Shown here: one piece after another, positions 43,131 to 50,615 of the stretch
Numbering within the stretch: the stretch's first letter is position 1
How the letters are laid out: each line of letters begins with the position of its first letter
Assembly (NCBI GenBank): GCA_965602805.1
Contig: CBFCZK010000012.1
Coordinates: 40,408-104,407 of the forward strand
Reading direction: 5' to 3'
Source: Thiomicrorhabdus sp965602805
GTDB lineage: Bacteria; Pseudomonadota; Gammaproteobacteria; Thiomicrospirales; Thiomicrospiraceae
DNA length: 64,000 nt
Made by a program: the position numbers and the translations under genes
The notes under the pieces: model-generated
Database searches by the model: none
The model's input: the letters and a program-made list of their open reading frames with translations, nothing else
Told to the model about the DNA's origin: nothing

Positions 43131-44176
43131 ATCCATTCATTAAAATTAATGGCCAAAAAATCGGCATGGATTATCCGCCGTATGTGATTGCCGAAATGTC
43201 AGCCAATCATAATGGCGATATAAAAAACGCTTATAAAATTATCGATATGGCGAAAAAAGCGGGGGCTTCGGCCGTAAAATTGCAAACTTATCGTGCCGAT
43301 ACCATCACCCTTGAGGTGAGCACGTCAGAATTTATGATTGAAGGCGGTTTGTGGCATGGGCAAAGTTTGTATGAGCTTTATGAAAGTGCCTATATGCCCT
43401 GGGAGTGGCACAAACCTTTATTCGATTATGCACTACAGATAGGGATGACTATTTTTAGCTCGCCGTTTGATAACACTGCCGTTGATTTATTAGAAGATTT
43501 GAATACACCTGCATATAAAATAGCCTCTTTCGAAGCGGTCGATTTACCGCTGATAAAATATGTCGCTTCAACCGGAAAACCGATGATAATCTCTACTGGT
43601 ATGGCAGATGCTAAAGAAATTCAAGAGGCCATTGATGCCGCTAGAGAAGGTGGGTGTAAAGCCTTAGCCATTTTACACTGTGTCAGTGGTTATCCGGCAC
43701 CTGCCGAAGATTATAATTTAAGAACCTTGGTGGATATGCAACAACGATTTGGTTTGTCTGTGGGTTTATCTGACCATACTTTGGACAACACTACTGCACT
43801 GGCAAGCGTGGCTTTGGGCGCTTGTATCATTGAAAAACATGTCACTCTAGATCGAAATGCAGGTGGTCCGGATGATAGCTTTTCATTAGAGCAGGCAGAA
43901 CTTCAAGCGTTGTGCCTGAATGCTAAAACGGCATGGAGCGCTTTAGGGCGTGTTGATTACGGCCGTAAAGCCAGTGAACAAGGCAATGTTAAGTTTCGTC
44001 GGTCGCTTTATTTTGTAAAAGATATTAAAGCGGGTGAAATCATTACCGCCGAGCATGTTAAAAGCATTCGGCCTGGTTTTGGCTTGGCACCAAAGTATTT
44101 AGAGCAGGTACTGGGAAAAACCGTAAAACAGAATGTAAACCGTGGTCATAAAGTGACTATGGATATGATTGCGTGA
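43127..44176 (+). CDS. pseI: Pseudaminic acid synthase PseI
   Basis: Condenses the 2,4-diacetamido sugar with phosphoenolpyruvate to give pseudaminic acid. NeuB-family protein of 349 residues: a TIM barrel with YVIAEMSANHNGDIKNAYKI and KLQTYRADTITLEV at the N-terminus, then FSSPFDNTAVDLLEDL, STGMADAKEIQEAI and GLSDHTLDN. The C-terminal SAF (antifreeze-like) domain starts about 285 with RRSLYFVKDIKAGEIITAEH. The pattern matches PseI rather than NeuB. Confidence 0.95.
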   Translation: MNPFIKINGQKIGMDYPPYVIAEMSANHNGDIKNAYKIIDMAKKAGASAVKLQTYRADTITLEVSTSEFMIEGGLWHGQSLYELYESAYMPWEWHKPLFDYALQIGMTIFSSPFDNTAVDLLEDLNTPAYKIASFEAVDLPLIKYVASTGKPMIISTGMADAKEIQEAIDAAREGGCKALAILHCVSGYPAPAEDYNLRTLVDMQQRFGLSVGLSDHTLDNTTALASVALGACIIEKHVTLDRNAGGPDDSFSLEQAELQALCLNAKTAWSALGRVDYGRKASEQGNVKFRRSLYFVKDIKAGEIITAEHVKSIRPGFGLAPKYLEQVLGKTVKQNVNRGHKVTMDMIA

Positions 44177-44205
44177 TGACAATAGAATCTTAAGAAGGAA
44201 TTAAA

Positions 44206-44826
44206 ATGGATTATAAAACAGAGCAGGAATCATTCTGGGCAGGATCGTTTGGGGATGAATATAGCCAAAGAAACGATGGTGAACAGTTATTAATGAGTAA
44301 AACAGCGCTGTTCTCTAAAGTCTTGCAGGTCACAGGGCAGGTGGGTTCGGTGGTAGAGTTTGGTGCGAATATTGGATTGAACTTAAAAAGCCTGTCTCGG
44401 TTATTACCGAATGTATCTCTTTCTGCAGTAGAAATTAATGAATATGCTAAATCTCAACTTGAAGCCTGGGGTGGTTGTGATGAGATATTTCATCAATCTG
44501 CCTTAGACTTTGAGCCTTCCTGTGCTTATGAGTTATCGATGATTTTAGGGGTGTTGATTCATATTAACCCGAATGAATTGCCGAAAATGTATGAAAAGTT
44601 ATATCAATCGAGTCGCCGTTGGATACTTTTGTCGGAGTCTTATAACCCTACGCCAGTGGAAGTGAACTATCGTGGCAATACTGGGCGTTACTTTAAAAGA
44701 GATTTTGCCGGCGAAATGATGGCAAAGTATTCTGATTTAAAGCTGGTTGATTATGGTTTTGTCTACCATAAAGATCCCAATTTCCCTTTAGACGATACCA
44801 CTTGGTTTTTAATGGAAAAAGTATAA
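44206..44826 (+). CDS. Pseudaminic acid biosynthesis-associated methylase
   Basis: SAM-dependent class I methyltransferase of 206 residues. The SAM-binding glycine motif is VVEFGANIGLNLKSLSRLLP (motif I), an acidic strand end is SAVEINEY, and MILGVLIHINPNELPKMYEK is the typical block of the family found beside pse genes. Substrate not known: it might methylate a pseudaminic acid derivative or the glycan. It lies 30 nt after pseI with AAGGAATTAAA as ribosome-binding site and precedes maf. Confidence 0.85.
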   Translation: MDYKTEQESFWAGSFGDEYSQRNDGEQLLMSKTALFSKVLQVTGQVGSVVEFGANIGLNLKSLSRLLPNVSLSAVEINEYAKSQLEAWGGCDEIFHQSALDFEPSCAYELSMILGVLIHINPNELPKMYEKLYQSSRRWILLSESYNPTPVEVNYRGNTGRYFKRDFAGEMMAKYSDLKLVDYGFVYHKDPNFPLDDTTWFLMEKV

Positions 44827-44864
44827 ACTTTTAAATTTCTGGGTTACAAAGGGCATGAGGCAGT

Positions 44865-47333
44865 ATGAAAGTTTTAAAAACCGCTTTAAATGAAACCGTC
44901 TTAGACGGTTATTTTCCAGAACAACTGAATAACAAAAGTTCGGATGAAATCTATCGCTTATTTGTCGGTACAAGCTTACCGGATGATAAGTTGTTTGTGG
45001 TCTTAGGCACAGATTCTGGTCTGCTACTAGATTACATCGCGACAATCGCCACGCCTGGTCAGCGTTTCATTTGCGTTGATTACCCAGAAGTCATTGAGCA
45101 TGTACAGAAAACACGCGCTAGCTTATTACAAGGTAATAAATCGTTAAAGTTAGAACTTCATAATATTAATGATTTTGAGCTGGACGACCTATATTCGGCG
45201 CATCAAGATTACGTCATCCGTAATGCAGTTATATTATTAGCTTCATTGGTGGTCACTGAAGATACCGGTATTTACGCTGAGCTTTACAAAGACTTCAAGG
45301 AACTATTTCAGCGTTTTATGATTGATCGTGTTGATAATCATGACTTTAAAAAAGTGTTTGATCAGCAATTAGAGAGTATTTGTGACCTGGTACATCCGTT
45401 ATCCGTTATTAAAGAGCGACTTAAAGGGGATGTCCCCGGGATTTTGTTGGGTGGGGGACCTTCGTTAGATCACGTGATTCCATGGCTAAAAGACAACCAG
45501 CATAAGGTGTGGATTTTTGCGGCCAGTCGCATCTGTAAACGCTTGCTTAAAGAGGGAATTACGCCCGACTTCATTGGCGTCTTTGATTCGCAGCCCTTAA
45601 TTTTTGAATACTCAAAAGAGATGTATGAATTCCAAAGTAGCAGTATTTTAATCACCGGTGAACACCCTTATCCAAGGCTTATTCGTCAATGGTCGGGCTT
45701 AAAGATGTATAGCCGTAGGCGATTTCCTTGGGCGCGTGGTTCAGAAGAAAACTTTATCTCTGATGGGCCGACGGTGACTAATGCTTTGTTTGGGGTTGCG
45801 GCCTATCTTGGCGTCACTAACTTTTACCTAGCGGGCGTGGATTTTTGTTTTACACCAGAAGGTGTTTGTCACGAGTCAGGGAGTATTGAGTCCAAGAACC
45901 AGCAAAGAGATAGCATAGATACGACCGCGGCGAATTATAGAGGCGAACAAGTCGGTACGAATATTCAACTCTATGATGCACGCAACCTTTTTGAAGCACA
46001 ATTTTTACGTCTAAGAGAACAGTGGCCTACGCTGCAAGCCCATAACTTAAACGACGGGGCTGCCGTGATGGCTGGCATAGATTATCAGCCTCTAGAAAAT
46101 GTGCTACTGGGTTCTGATAAGTTTAAGGTGGTTGAGGTTTTTCAAGATGAGTTACAGTTTGATGCCGCGAGCGAAAAAGGTTTTCAGGCTTTTTTAAAGG
46201 GTGAAGTGAGTTCGCATTCCAGGTGGTTATCTAAAGTGATTCAAGAATCCAAAAAAGGACTTCACTTAAGCACCATTTTATTTACAGAACCGTCAAAACA
46301 AGCCGCCAGAATTAAGGAAGTACTCAAGCTAAAGAATAAACTAGAAAAATTAGTGGATATTGACTACCAAACGATGGTGAATTACGGCTATCAAACTTTT
46401 ATGACGAGTCTTAAACCCGTTGACAGTGAAACTGACATGTCTCAACAAGAGATGATTAACTCTTTAATGGGTTTTTTTGGGGGCCTAAACGTTGCGGCAA
46501 AAGATTTTTTGCTTAAACTCGAAGAGATAAAAAAAGAAATTGAATTTAGGGAGTTAGAGCTTGATTCCAAAAATGATTTTGAAATACTCGCTAACCATTG
46601 GTTAACGAATAGAGAACCAGGCCGTTTTTACGTGTGGCTAGAGCATTATGCCTCACATCCGTATCAATATTATCAAAATCACTATACGCAGACGGTAGAG
46701 CGGTTGGAAATTGATTTTCAGAAGATGAAACAGGACGAAACGGCTTTAGAGAAAAGTTTTAAACAACGTTTAGACCTGCCTGAAGATTTTATTTTAAGGT
46801 TACAAAAAGCATTTGAAGATAATGAAATCTATACTGTACAAAACATAATTCGCCAATTAATGCTCATAGAATCGCCAGCTTATCGCCTTGTTAAGTCTTT
46901 TGCAGCCGGGCTGCTTTTGGAGCTCAAAGGGGACGCCAATAATGCACTAGTGCATTACCAAGCAGTGGACCCTAAAGGACAAATAATTATTATTCAACAG
47001 CAGGTTTTTCCATTAGCATTTTCTTTGAAACTCTATGAAAAAGGTTTGGAATCCTTGAACGCTCTCAGTCAAATGGATGCTAGGTATTTACCTAAATATG
47101 CGGATGCTTTAGCCCTGTTAGGCAATAGTCCGGCTGCTATTGATGTATATCAAAGCTACCCTTTATTGCATGCAGATACGGAAGCCCTAATCAACTTGCT
47201 TAAGCTGTTAGTTCAAACTGGAGCTGTTGAAGTGGCTAATCAGTTGCTCCAGCAAGCGGATGGTAGCGGCACAATAGATCAAACGCTATTACAAGGTTTT
47301 GTAGACTCTCTTAACGAAGAGAGCAGTGCTTAG
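44865..47333 (+). CDS. maf: Maf motility accessory factor, flagellin pseudaminyl transferase
   Basis: Glycosyltransferase that moves pseudaminic acid from CMP to Ser/Thr of flagellin in the cytoplasm. The 822 residues are large for Maf (often 600-700). An N-terminal domain is followed by the central DUF115/MAF_flag10 domain with ILLGGGPSLDHVIPWL near residue 193-208, ITPDFIGVFDSQPL, SDGPTVTNALFGVAAYLGV and YLAGVDFCFTPEGVCHESGS. The C-terminal 250 residues are helical and tetratricopeptide-like, as in some long Maf proteins. Its place just before the flagellins supports the assignment. A terminator follows. Confidence 0.9.
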   Translation: MKVLKTALNETVLDGYFPEQLNNKSSDEIYRLFVGTSLPDDKLFVVLGTDSGLLLDYIATIATPGQRFICVDYPEVIEHVQKTRASLLQGNKSLKLELHNINDFELDDLYSAHQDYVIRNAVILLASLVVTEDTGIYAELYKDFKELFQRFMIDRVDNHDFKKVFDQQLESICDLVHPLSVIKERLKGDVPGILLGGGPSLDHVIPWLKDNQHKVWIFAASRICKRLLKEGITPDFIGVFDSQPLIFEYSKEMYEFQSSSILITGEHPYPRLIRQWSGLKMYSRRRFPWARGSEENFISDGPTVTNALFGVAAYLGVTNFYLAGVDFCFTPEGVCHESGSIESKNQQRDSIDTTAANYRGEQVGTNIQLYDARNLFEAQFLRLREQWPTLQAHNLNDGAAVMAGIDYQPLENVLLGSDKFKVVEVFQDELQFDAASEKGFQAFLKGEVSSHSRWLSKVIQESKKGLHLSTILFTEPSKQAARIKEVLKLKNKLEKLVDIDYQTMVNYGYQTFMTSLKPVDSETDMSQQEMINSLMGFFGGLNVAAKDFLLKLEEIKKEIEFRELELDSKNDFEILANHWLTNREPGRFYVWLEHYASHPYQYYQNHYTQTVERLEIDFQKMKQDETALEKSFKQRLDLPEDFILRLQKAFEDNEIYTVQNIIRQLMLIESPAYRLVKSFAAGLLLELKGDANNALVHYQAVDPKGQIIIIQQQVFPLAFSLKLYEKGLESLNALSQMDARYLPKYADALALLGNSPAAIDVYQSYPLLHADTEALINLLKLLVQTGAVEVANQLLQQADGSGTIDQTLLQGFVDSLNEESSA

Positions 47334-47375
47334 GTCTTTAAAAGCATTACATATTGAGTTCTTCACTAATATTCA

Positions 47376-47401
47376 AGCCACTCTATCATGAGTGGTTTTT
47401 T
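47376..47401 (+). terminator. Rho-independent terminator after maf
   Basis: CCACTC (47378-47383) pairs with GAGTGG (47390-47395) around a 6-nt loop, then six T. Confidence 0.85.
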
Positions 47402-47474
47402 CATTTATAACGCCCGTAAACTCGCGCTGATCGGGTTTTTATCATCTATTTAGCATTTAATTTCAATTTTTCCC

Positions 47475-47501
47475 TAAAGGTTTTTGTTTTAAGTCCGTTA
47501 A
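47475..47501 (+). promoter_or_regulatory. Sigma-28 promoter of the first flagellin
   Basis: TAAAGGTT and TCCGTTAA separated by exactly 11 nt fit TAAAGTTT-N11-GCCGATAA at 13 of 16 positions. The leader to the ATG at 47608 is about 100 nt and includes a short AC repeat and a hairpin CATGC-TGA-GCATG. Confidence 0.75.
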
Positions 47502-47607
47502 CTTAATTGAAGGCGGGAGACACTGCCTCACAACCTAAAGTAGAAACACAAAAACACACACACACAAGAAGTACACATGCTGAGCATGGTACGCAGGGAG
47601 AAATATT

Positions 47608-48429
47608 ATGGCTATGGTAATAAATACAAATATCGGATCTTTAAACGCTGCTCGTCAATTAGACTTTTCAAGCCGAGATCAAGCGACTGCGATGGAACGT
47701 TTAACTTCTGGATTAAGAATTAACAGTGCAGCAGATGATGCCGCTGGTTTAGCAGTTGCAACCGCAATGACAACCCAAATAATGGGTACGGATCAAGCGA
47801 TTCGTAATACCAATGATGGTATTTCATTAGCGCAAACGATTGATGGTGCTGCAGAAGAGATTTCAGGCATGATGCAGCGTCAACGTGAGTTAGCGATTCA
47901 GTCCTTAAACGGAACTTATACAGCAGAGAACCGTACGGCAATGGATGCAGAGTATAGTGCCTTATCGGATGAGATAAGTCGTATTGCAAGTACCACTAAG
48001 TTTAATGGTGTTCCAGTCATGAATACTACTGCACAAGTAGAGATTCATTCAGGTTGGGAAGATAATGCTGCAGATTCAATTGTAGTGACTGCGATTGGTG
48101 GTGCGGCGATTGCAACGGCTGTAGGTGGTGAGACTCTAGCTACTTCAGCAGGTGCGGCAGCTGCGCTAGTTGTGCTAGATAATCAGATTTCTACCTTAAG
48201 TTCAGCGCGTTCGGGGGTAGGTGCTGTGCAAAACCGCTTAGAGCATACCGTTGCAAACTTACAAAGTGTCAGTGAAAACATTAGCGCTTCTCGCTCATCG
48301 ATTCAAGATACTGATTTTGCAAAAGAGAGTGCAAATTTAGCCAGAACACAAGTATTGCAGCAAGCGGGTATGAGCATGTTAAGTCAAGCAAACCAAGCGT
48401 CGCAAAACGTTCTCCAACTGCTGCAATAA
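47608..48429 (+). CDS. Flagellin (first of two tandem copies)
   Basis: Filament subunit. The 273-residue protein is short: conserved D0/D1 ends (MAMVINTNIGSLNAARQL, ERLTSGLRINSAADDAAGLA at the start; QDTDFAKESANLARTQVLQQ and AGMSMLSQANQASQNVLQLL at the end) with only about 70 variable residues between, so no D3 domain. The middle (residues about 140-195) is rich in Ala, Thr and Ser, which may carry pseudaminic acid. GGGAGAAATATT precedes the ATG. A sigma-28 promoter precedes it. It shares roughly three-quarters of residues with the second flagellin. Confidence 0.95.
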   Translation: MAMVINTNIGSLNAARQLDFSSRDQATAMERLTSGLRINSAADDAAGLAVATAMTTQIMGTDQAIRNTNDGISLAQTIDGAAEEISGMMQRQRELAIQSLNGTYTAENRTAMDAEYSALSDEISRIASTTKFNGVPVMNTTAQVEIHSGWEDNAADSIVVTAIGGAAIATAVGGETLATSAGAAAALVVLDNQISTLSSARSGVGAVQNRLEHTVANLQSVSENISASRSSIQDTDFAKESANLARTQVLQQAGMSMLSQANQASQNVLQLLQ

Positions 48430-48534
48430 ACAGGATTAATATAGCAGGCGTGGTAAGTCTGCTAGAAGCAAGATTTGAGAAGGGTTGGTCGTTAATGATT
48501 GAATCATTTACTGAACAGTCGTTCCAAACAGAAT

Positions 48535-48580
48535 TCGCCACCTAGTTGGCGGATAACTTAAAAGTTAGCACGCCAACTAG
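48535..48580 (+). promoter_or_regulatory. Overlapping inverted repeats between the two flagellins
   Basis: CTAGTTGGCG (48542-48551) pairs with CGCCAACTAG (48571-48580), while the same TGGCG can pair instead with CGCCA just upstream (48537-48541). The two stems exclude each other, as in attenuators or alternative terminators. No T run follows either. Function inferred only. Confidence 0.5.
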
Positions 48581-48615
48581 GGCAAACTAACGATCTTTAA
48601 TTAAGGAGATTTATC

Positions 48616-49437
48616 ATGGCAATGGTAATTAACACAAATGTAAGCTCTTTGAACGCTGCTCGTCAGCTTGAATCTTCGAGTCGTGACCAAGCTGTATCAA
48701 TGGAGCGTTTAACTTCTGGTCTACGTATTAATAGTGCAGCAGATGATGCAGCTGGTTTAGCTGTATCAACAGCAATGACTACACAAATCATGGGTACAGA
48801 CCAAGCGGTGCGTAATGCAAATGATGGTATTTCTATGGCGCAAACCATTGATGGTGCGGCCGATGAGATGTCAAGCATGATGCAGCGTCAACGTGAATTG
48901 GCAGTCCAATCTTTAAACGGAACTTATACCGCAGAAAACCGTACCGCAATGGATGATGAGTTTAATGCGCTTTCAGCAGAATTGACTCGTATTGCGACTA
49001 CTACCAAGTTTAATGGTGTGCAAGTGATGAGTGCAGCAACATCAACTAACATACAAGTAGGTTGGGAAGCTACCGCAGCTGATATTATTGCGGTTACAAC
49101 GATTGGTGGTGCCGCTCTTGCTGTGAATGTAACTGCTTTAGGTGTGGATAGTTCTGCCAATGCAGCCTTGGCCGTTGCTGGGTTAGATTTGGCTATTTCT
49201 ACCTTAAGTCTAGAGCGTTCAGGGGTGGGTGCAGTTCAAAACCGTCTTGACCATACCGTTTCTAACCTACAAAATGTTAGTGAAAATATCTCTGCTGCAC
49301 GTTCAAGTATCCAAGATACTGATTTCGCAAAAGAAAGTGCAAACTTAGCAAGAGATCAGGTGTTACAGCAAGCGGGTATGAGTATGCTTAGTCAAGCGAA
49401 TGCAAACTCACAGAACGTATTATCGTTACTACGTTAA
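48616..49437 (+). CDS. Flagellin (second of two tandem copies)
   Basis: Also exactly 273 residues, with the same conserved ends (MAMVINTNVSSLNAARQL; QDTDFAKESANLARDQVLQQ) and a different middle, SAATSTNIQVGWEATAADII onward. AAGGAGATTTATC is the best ribosome-binding site of the pair, suggesting high translation. I see no sigma-28 or sigma-54 element directly upstream, so it may be read from the first flagellin's promoter through the inverted repeats. The copies arose by tandem duplication. Confidence 0.95.
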   Translation: MAMVINTNVSSLNAARQLESSSRDQAVSMERLTSGLRINSAADDAAGLAVSTAMTTQIMGTDQAVRNANDGISMAQTIDGAADEMSSMMQRQRELAVQSLNGTYTAENRTAMDDEFNALSAELTRIATTTKFNGVQVMSAATSTNIQVGWEATAADIIAVTTIGGAALAVNVTALGVDSSANAALAVAGLDLAISTLSLERSGVGAVQNRLDHTVSNLQNVSENISAARSSIQDTDFAKESANLARDQVLQQAGMSMLSQANANSQNVLSLLR

Positions 49438-49477
49438 TCCGTTGAGTTGAGATTGTATTCAATAAGGAGGGATTGAG

Positions 49478-49885
49478 ATGGATATAAATTCTATTTCAAC
49501 GCCTGCTATTGGAAACAGCAATCTACAGTCAGGCGTTAAACCTGCTGTAGAAGTGCAAAAACCACAGCAGATAGACCCGTCAGGCGTGGCGTCAAGTCTG
49601 AATGCTTTACCAGAAACGCGAGAGGTGACTGCCGAACAAGTGGCGCAAGTTAATTCAAAACTTGAACAACTTGGGGTAGGAATTGCCTTTTCAGTGGATG
49701 AAAGTACTCAGTCTTCAGTGATTAAAGTCATTGATAAAACGACTGATGAAGTGATTAAACAGTTCCCGAATGCCGGCTCACTTGAAATGATGAAAAACAT
49801 TCAAAGTTACCTGGAATCGGTACAGAAAAGTGGCATGCCAAATAAAGAAGGTTTGACAGGTTCCTTAATCAGTGAAATCATATAG
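49478..49885 (+). CDS. flaG: FlaG family protein (first copy)
   Basis: FlaG proteins affect filament length and are often encoded between flagellin and fliD. The 135 residues have a low-complexity start and the FlaG C-terminal domain: VNSKLEQLGVGIAFSVDEST then SVIKVIDKTTDEVIKQFPNA and an amphipathic end helix. AAGGAGGGATTGAG is a strong ribosome-binding site. It starts 40 nt after the flagellin stop, probably in the same transcript. Confidence 0.88.
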   Translation: MDINSISTPAIGNSNLQSGVKPAVEVQKPQQIDPSGVASSLNALPETREVTAEQVAQVNSKLEQLGVGIAFSVDESTQSSVIKVIDKTTDEVIKQFPNAGSLEMMKNIQSYLESVQKSGMPNKEGLTGSLISEII

Positions 49886-49916
49886 TTATATGTGATTAAT
49901 TTGACAAGGAGGGCAT

Positions 49917-50387
49917 ATGGCGGATTTAAGCGGCATACAGTCTAATAACTTGACAGCAACACCTTTTGGCAATGTGACAAAATCGATCACTCCTAGTGGT
50001 TATCAGAAAGCAAATCAGCAAGATCTTGCTCAAGTTATTGAGCAAAAAAAACCTGATATAAGCCAACAGAAACAACTGGGGGTAATTGACCAACTACCTG
50101 GTCAGTTAAATGGCCCGACAGAAACAGCCGAGTTAGATACTTTAATGAAGGATCTAAATACTCAGTTACAAAAGCTTCAAAATTATCTGAAGTTTGAAAG
50201 AGATGAAGGCTCCCAGAAAATGGTGGTTTTTGTTAAAGACAGTGAAACTGATGAATTAATTCGTCAGATTCCAACCCAAGAATTTTTAGCCATTTCTAAA
50301 AATATTAATCAATATATAGAGATGCGCCAACAGTTGTCTGAAAAGATGTCGCCACCCGTTGGAATATTTACCAACGAGACTGTTTAA
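49917..50387 (+). CDS. FlaG family protein (second copy)
   Basis: A second FlaG-like protein of 156 residues, 31 nt after the first. It has LMKDLNTQLQKLQNYLKFER, VVFVKDSETDELIRQIPTQE and FLAISKNINQYIEMRQQL, the same domain as its neighbour but a different N-terminus and limited identity, so the two have diverged. ACAAGGAGGGCAT is its ribosome-binding site. Terminator downstream. Confidence 0.8.
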   Translation: MADLSGIQSNNLTATPFGNVTKSITPSGYQKANQQDLAQVIEQKKPDISQQKQLGVIDQLPGQLNGPTETAELDTLMKDLNTQLQKLQNYLKFERDEGSQKMVVFVKDSETDELIRQIPTQEFLAISKNINQYIEMRQQLSEKMSPPVGIFTNETV

Positions 50388-50414
50388 AAGTGGCCCCCTT
50401 TCCCTTGTGTGTTT

Positions 50415-50438
50415 AGCGGCCTTTTGGTCGCTTTTTTT
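50415..50438 (+). terminator. Rho-independent terminator after the second flaG
   Basis: AGCGGCC (50415-50421) pairs with GGTCGCT (50426-50432), one G-U pair, TTTT loop, then a run of T. Confidence 0.85.
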
Positions 50439-50488
50439 ATGTCTGTTCCAATTGAAATAACCTCTTGATCTAAACACTACGATTTTTC

Positions 50489-50515
50489 TAAAGTTTGCCC
50501 TGTAATAGCCGATAA
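50489..50515 (+). promoter_or_regulatory. Perfect sigma-28 promoter upstream of fliD
   Basis: TAAAGTTT (50489-50496), an 11-nt spacer and GCCGATAA (50508-50515): identical to the sigma-28 consensus at all sixteen positions. Confidence 0.92.
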
Positions 50516-50544
50516 TTATTATTAGAAGAGAAATATAATAGACT

Positions 50545-50560
50545 TGGCATTTTTGGTGCT
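50545..50560 (+). promoter_or_regulatory. Sigma-54 promoter of fliD
   Basis: TGGCATTTTTGGTGCT keeps the GG and GC pair at the correct spacing. It lies 30 bp downstream of the sigma-28 -10 element and 56 nt before the fliD start. Confidence 0.78.
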
Positions 50561-50615
50561 TTAAACCATTAATGTTAAAATAAAATATAGATTCCTATTG
50601 ACCAGGAGCGCCGTT

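Noticed and set aside
47550..47566. AC dinucleotide repeat in the leader of the first flagellin as a phase-variation tract
   Set aside because: Only about six units, untranslated and not at a promoter spacer, so variation would probably have little effect.
50044..50051. Run of eight A in the second flaG as a slippage site
   Set aside because: Runs of this length are common in AT-rich coding sequence (another is in fliS at 53123-53130), so it is not evidence of phase variation.
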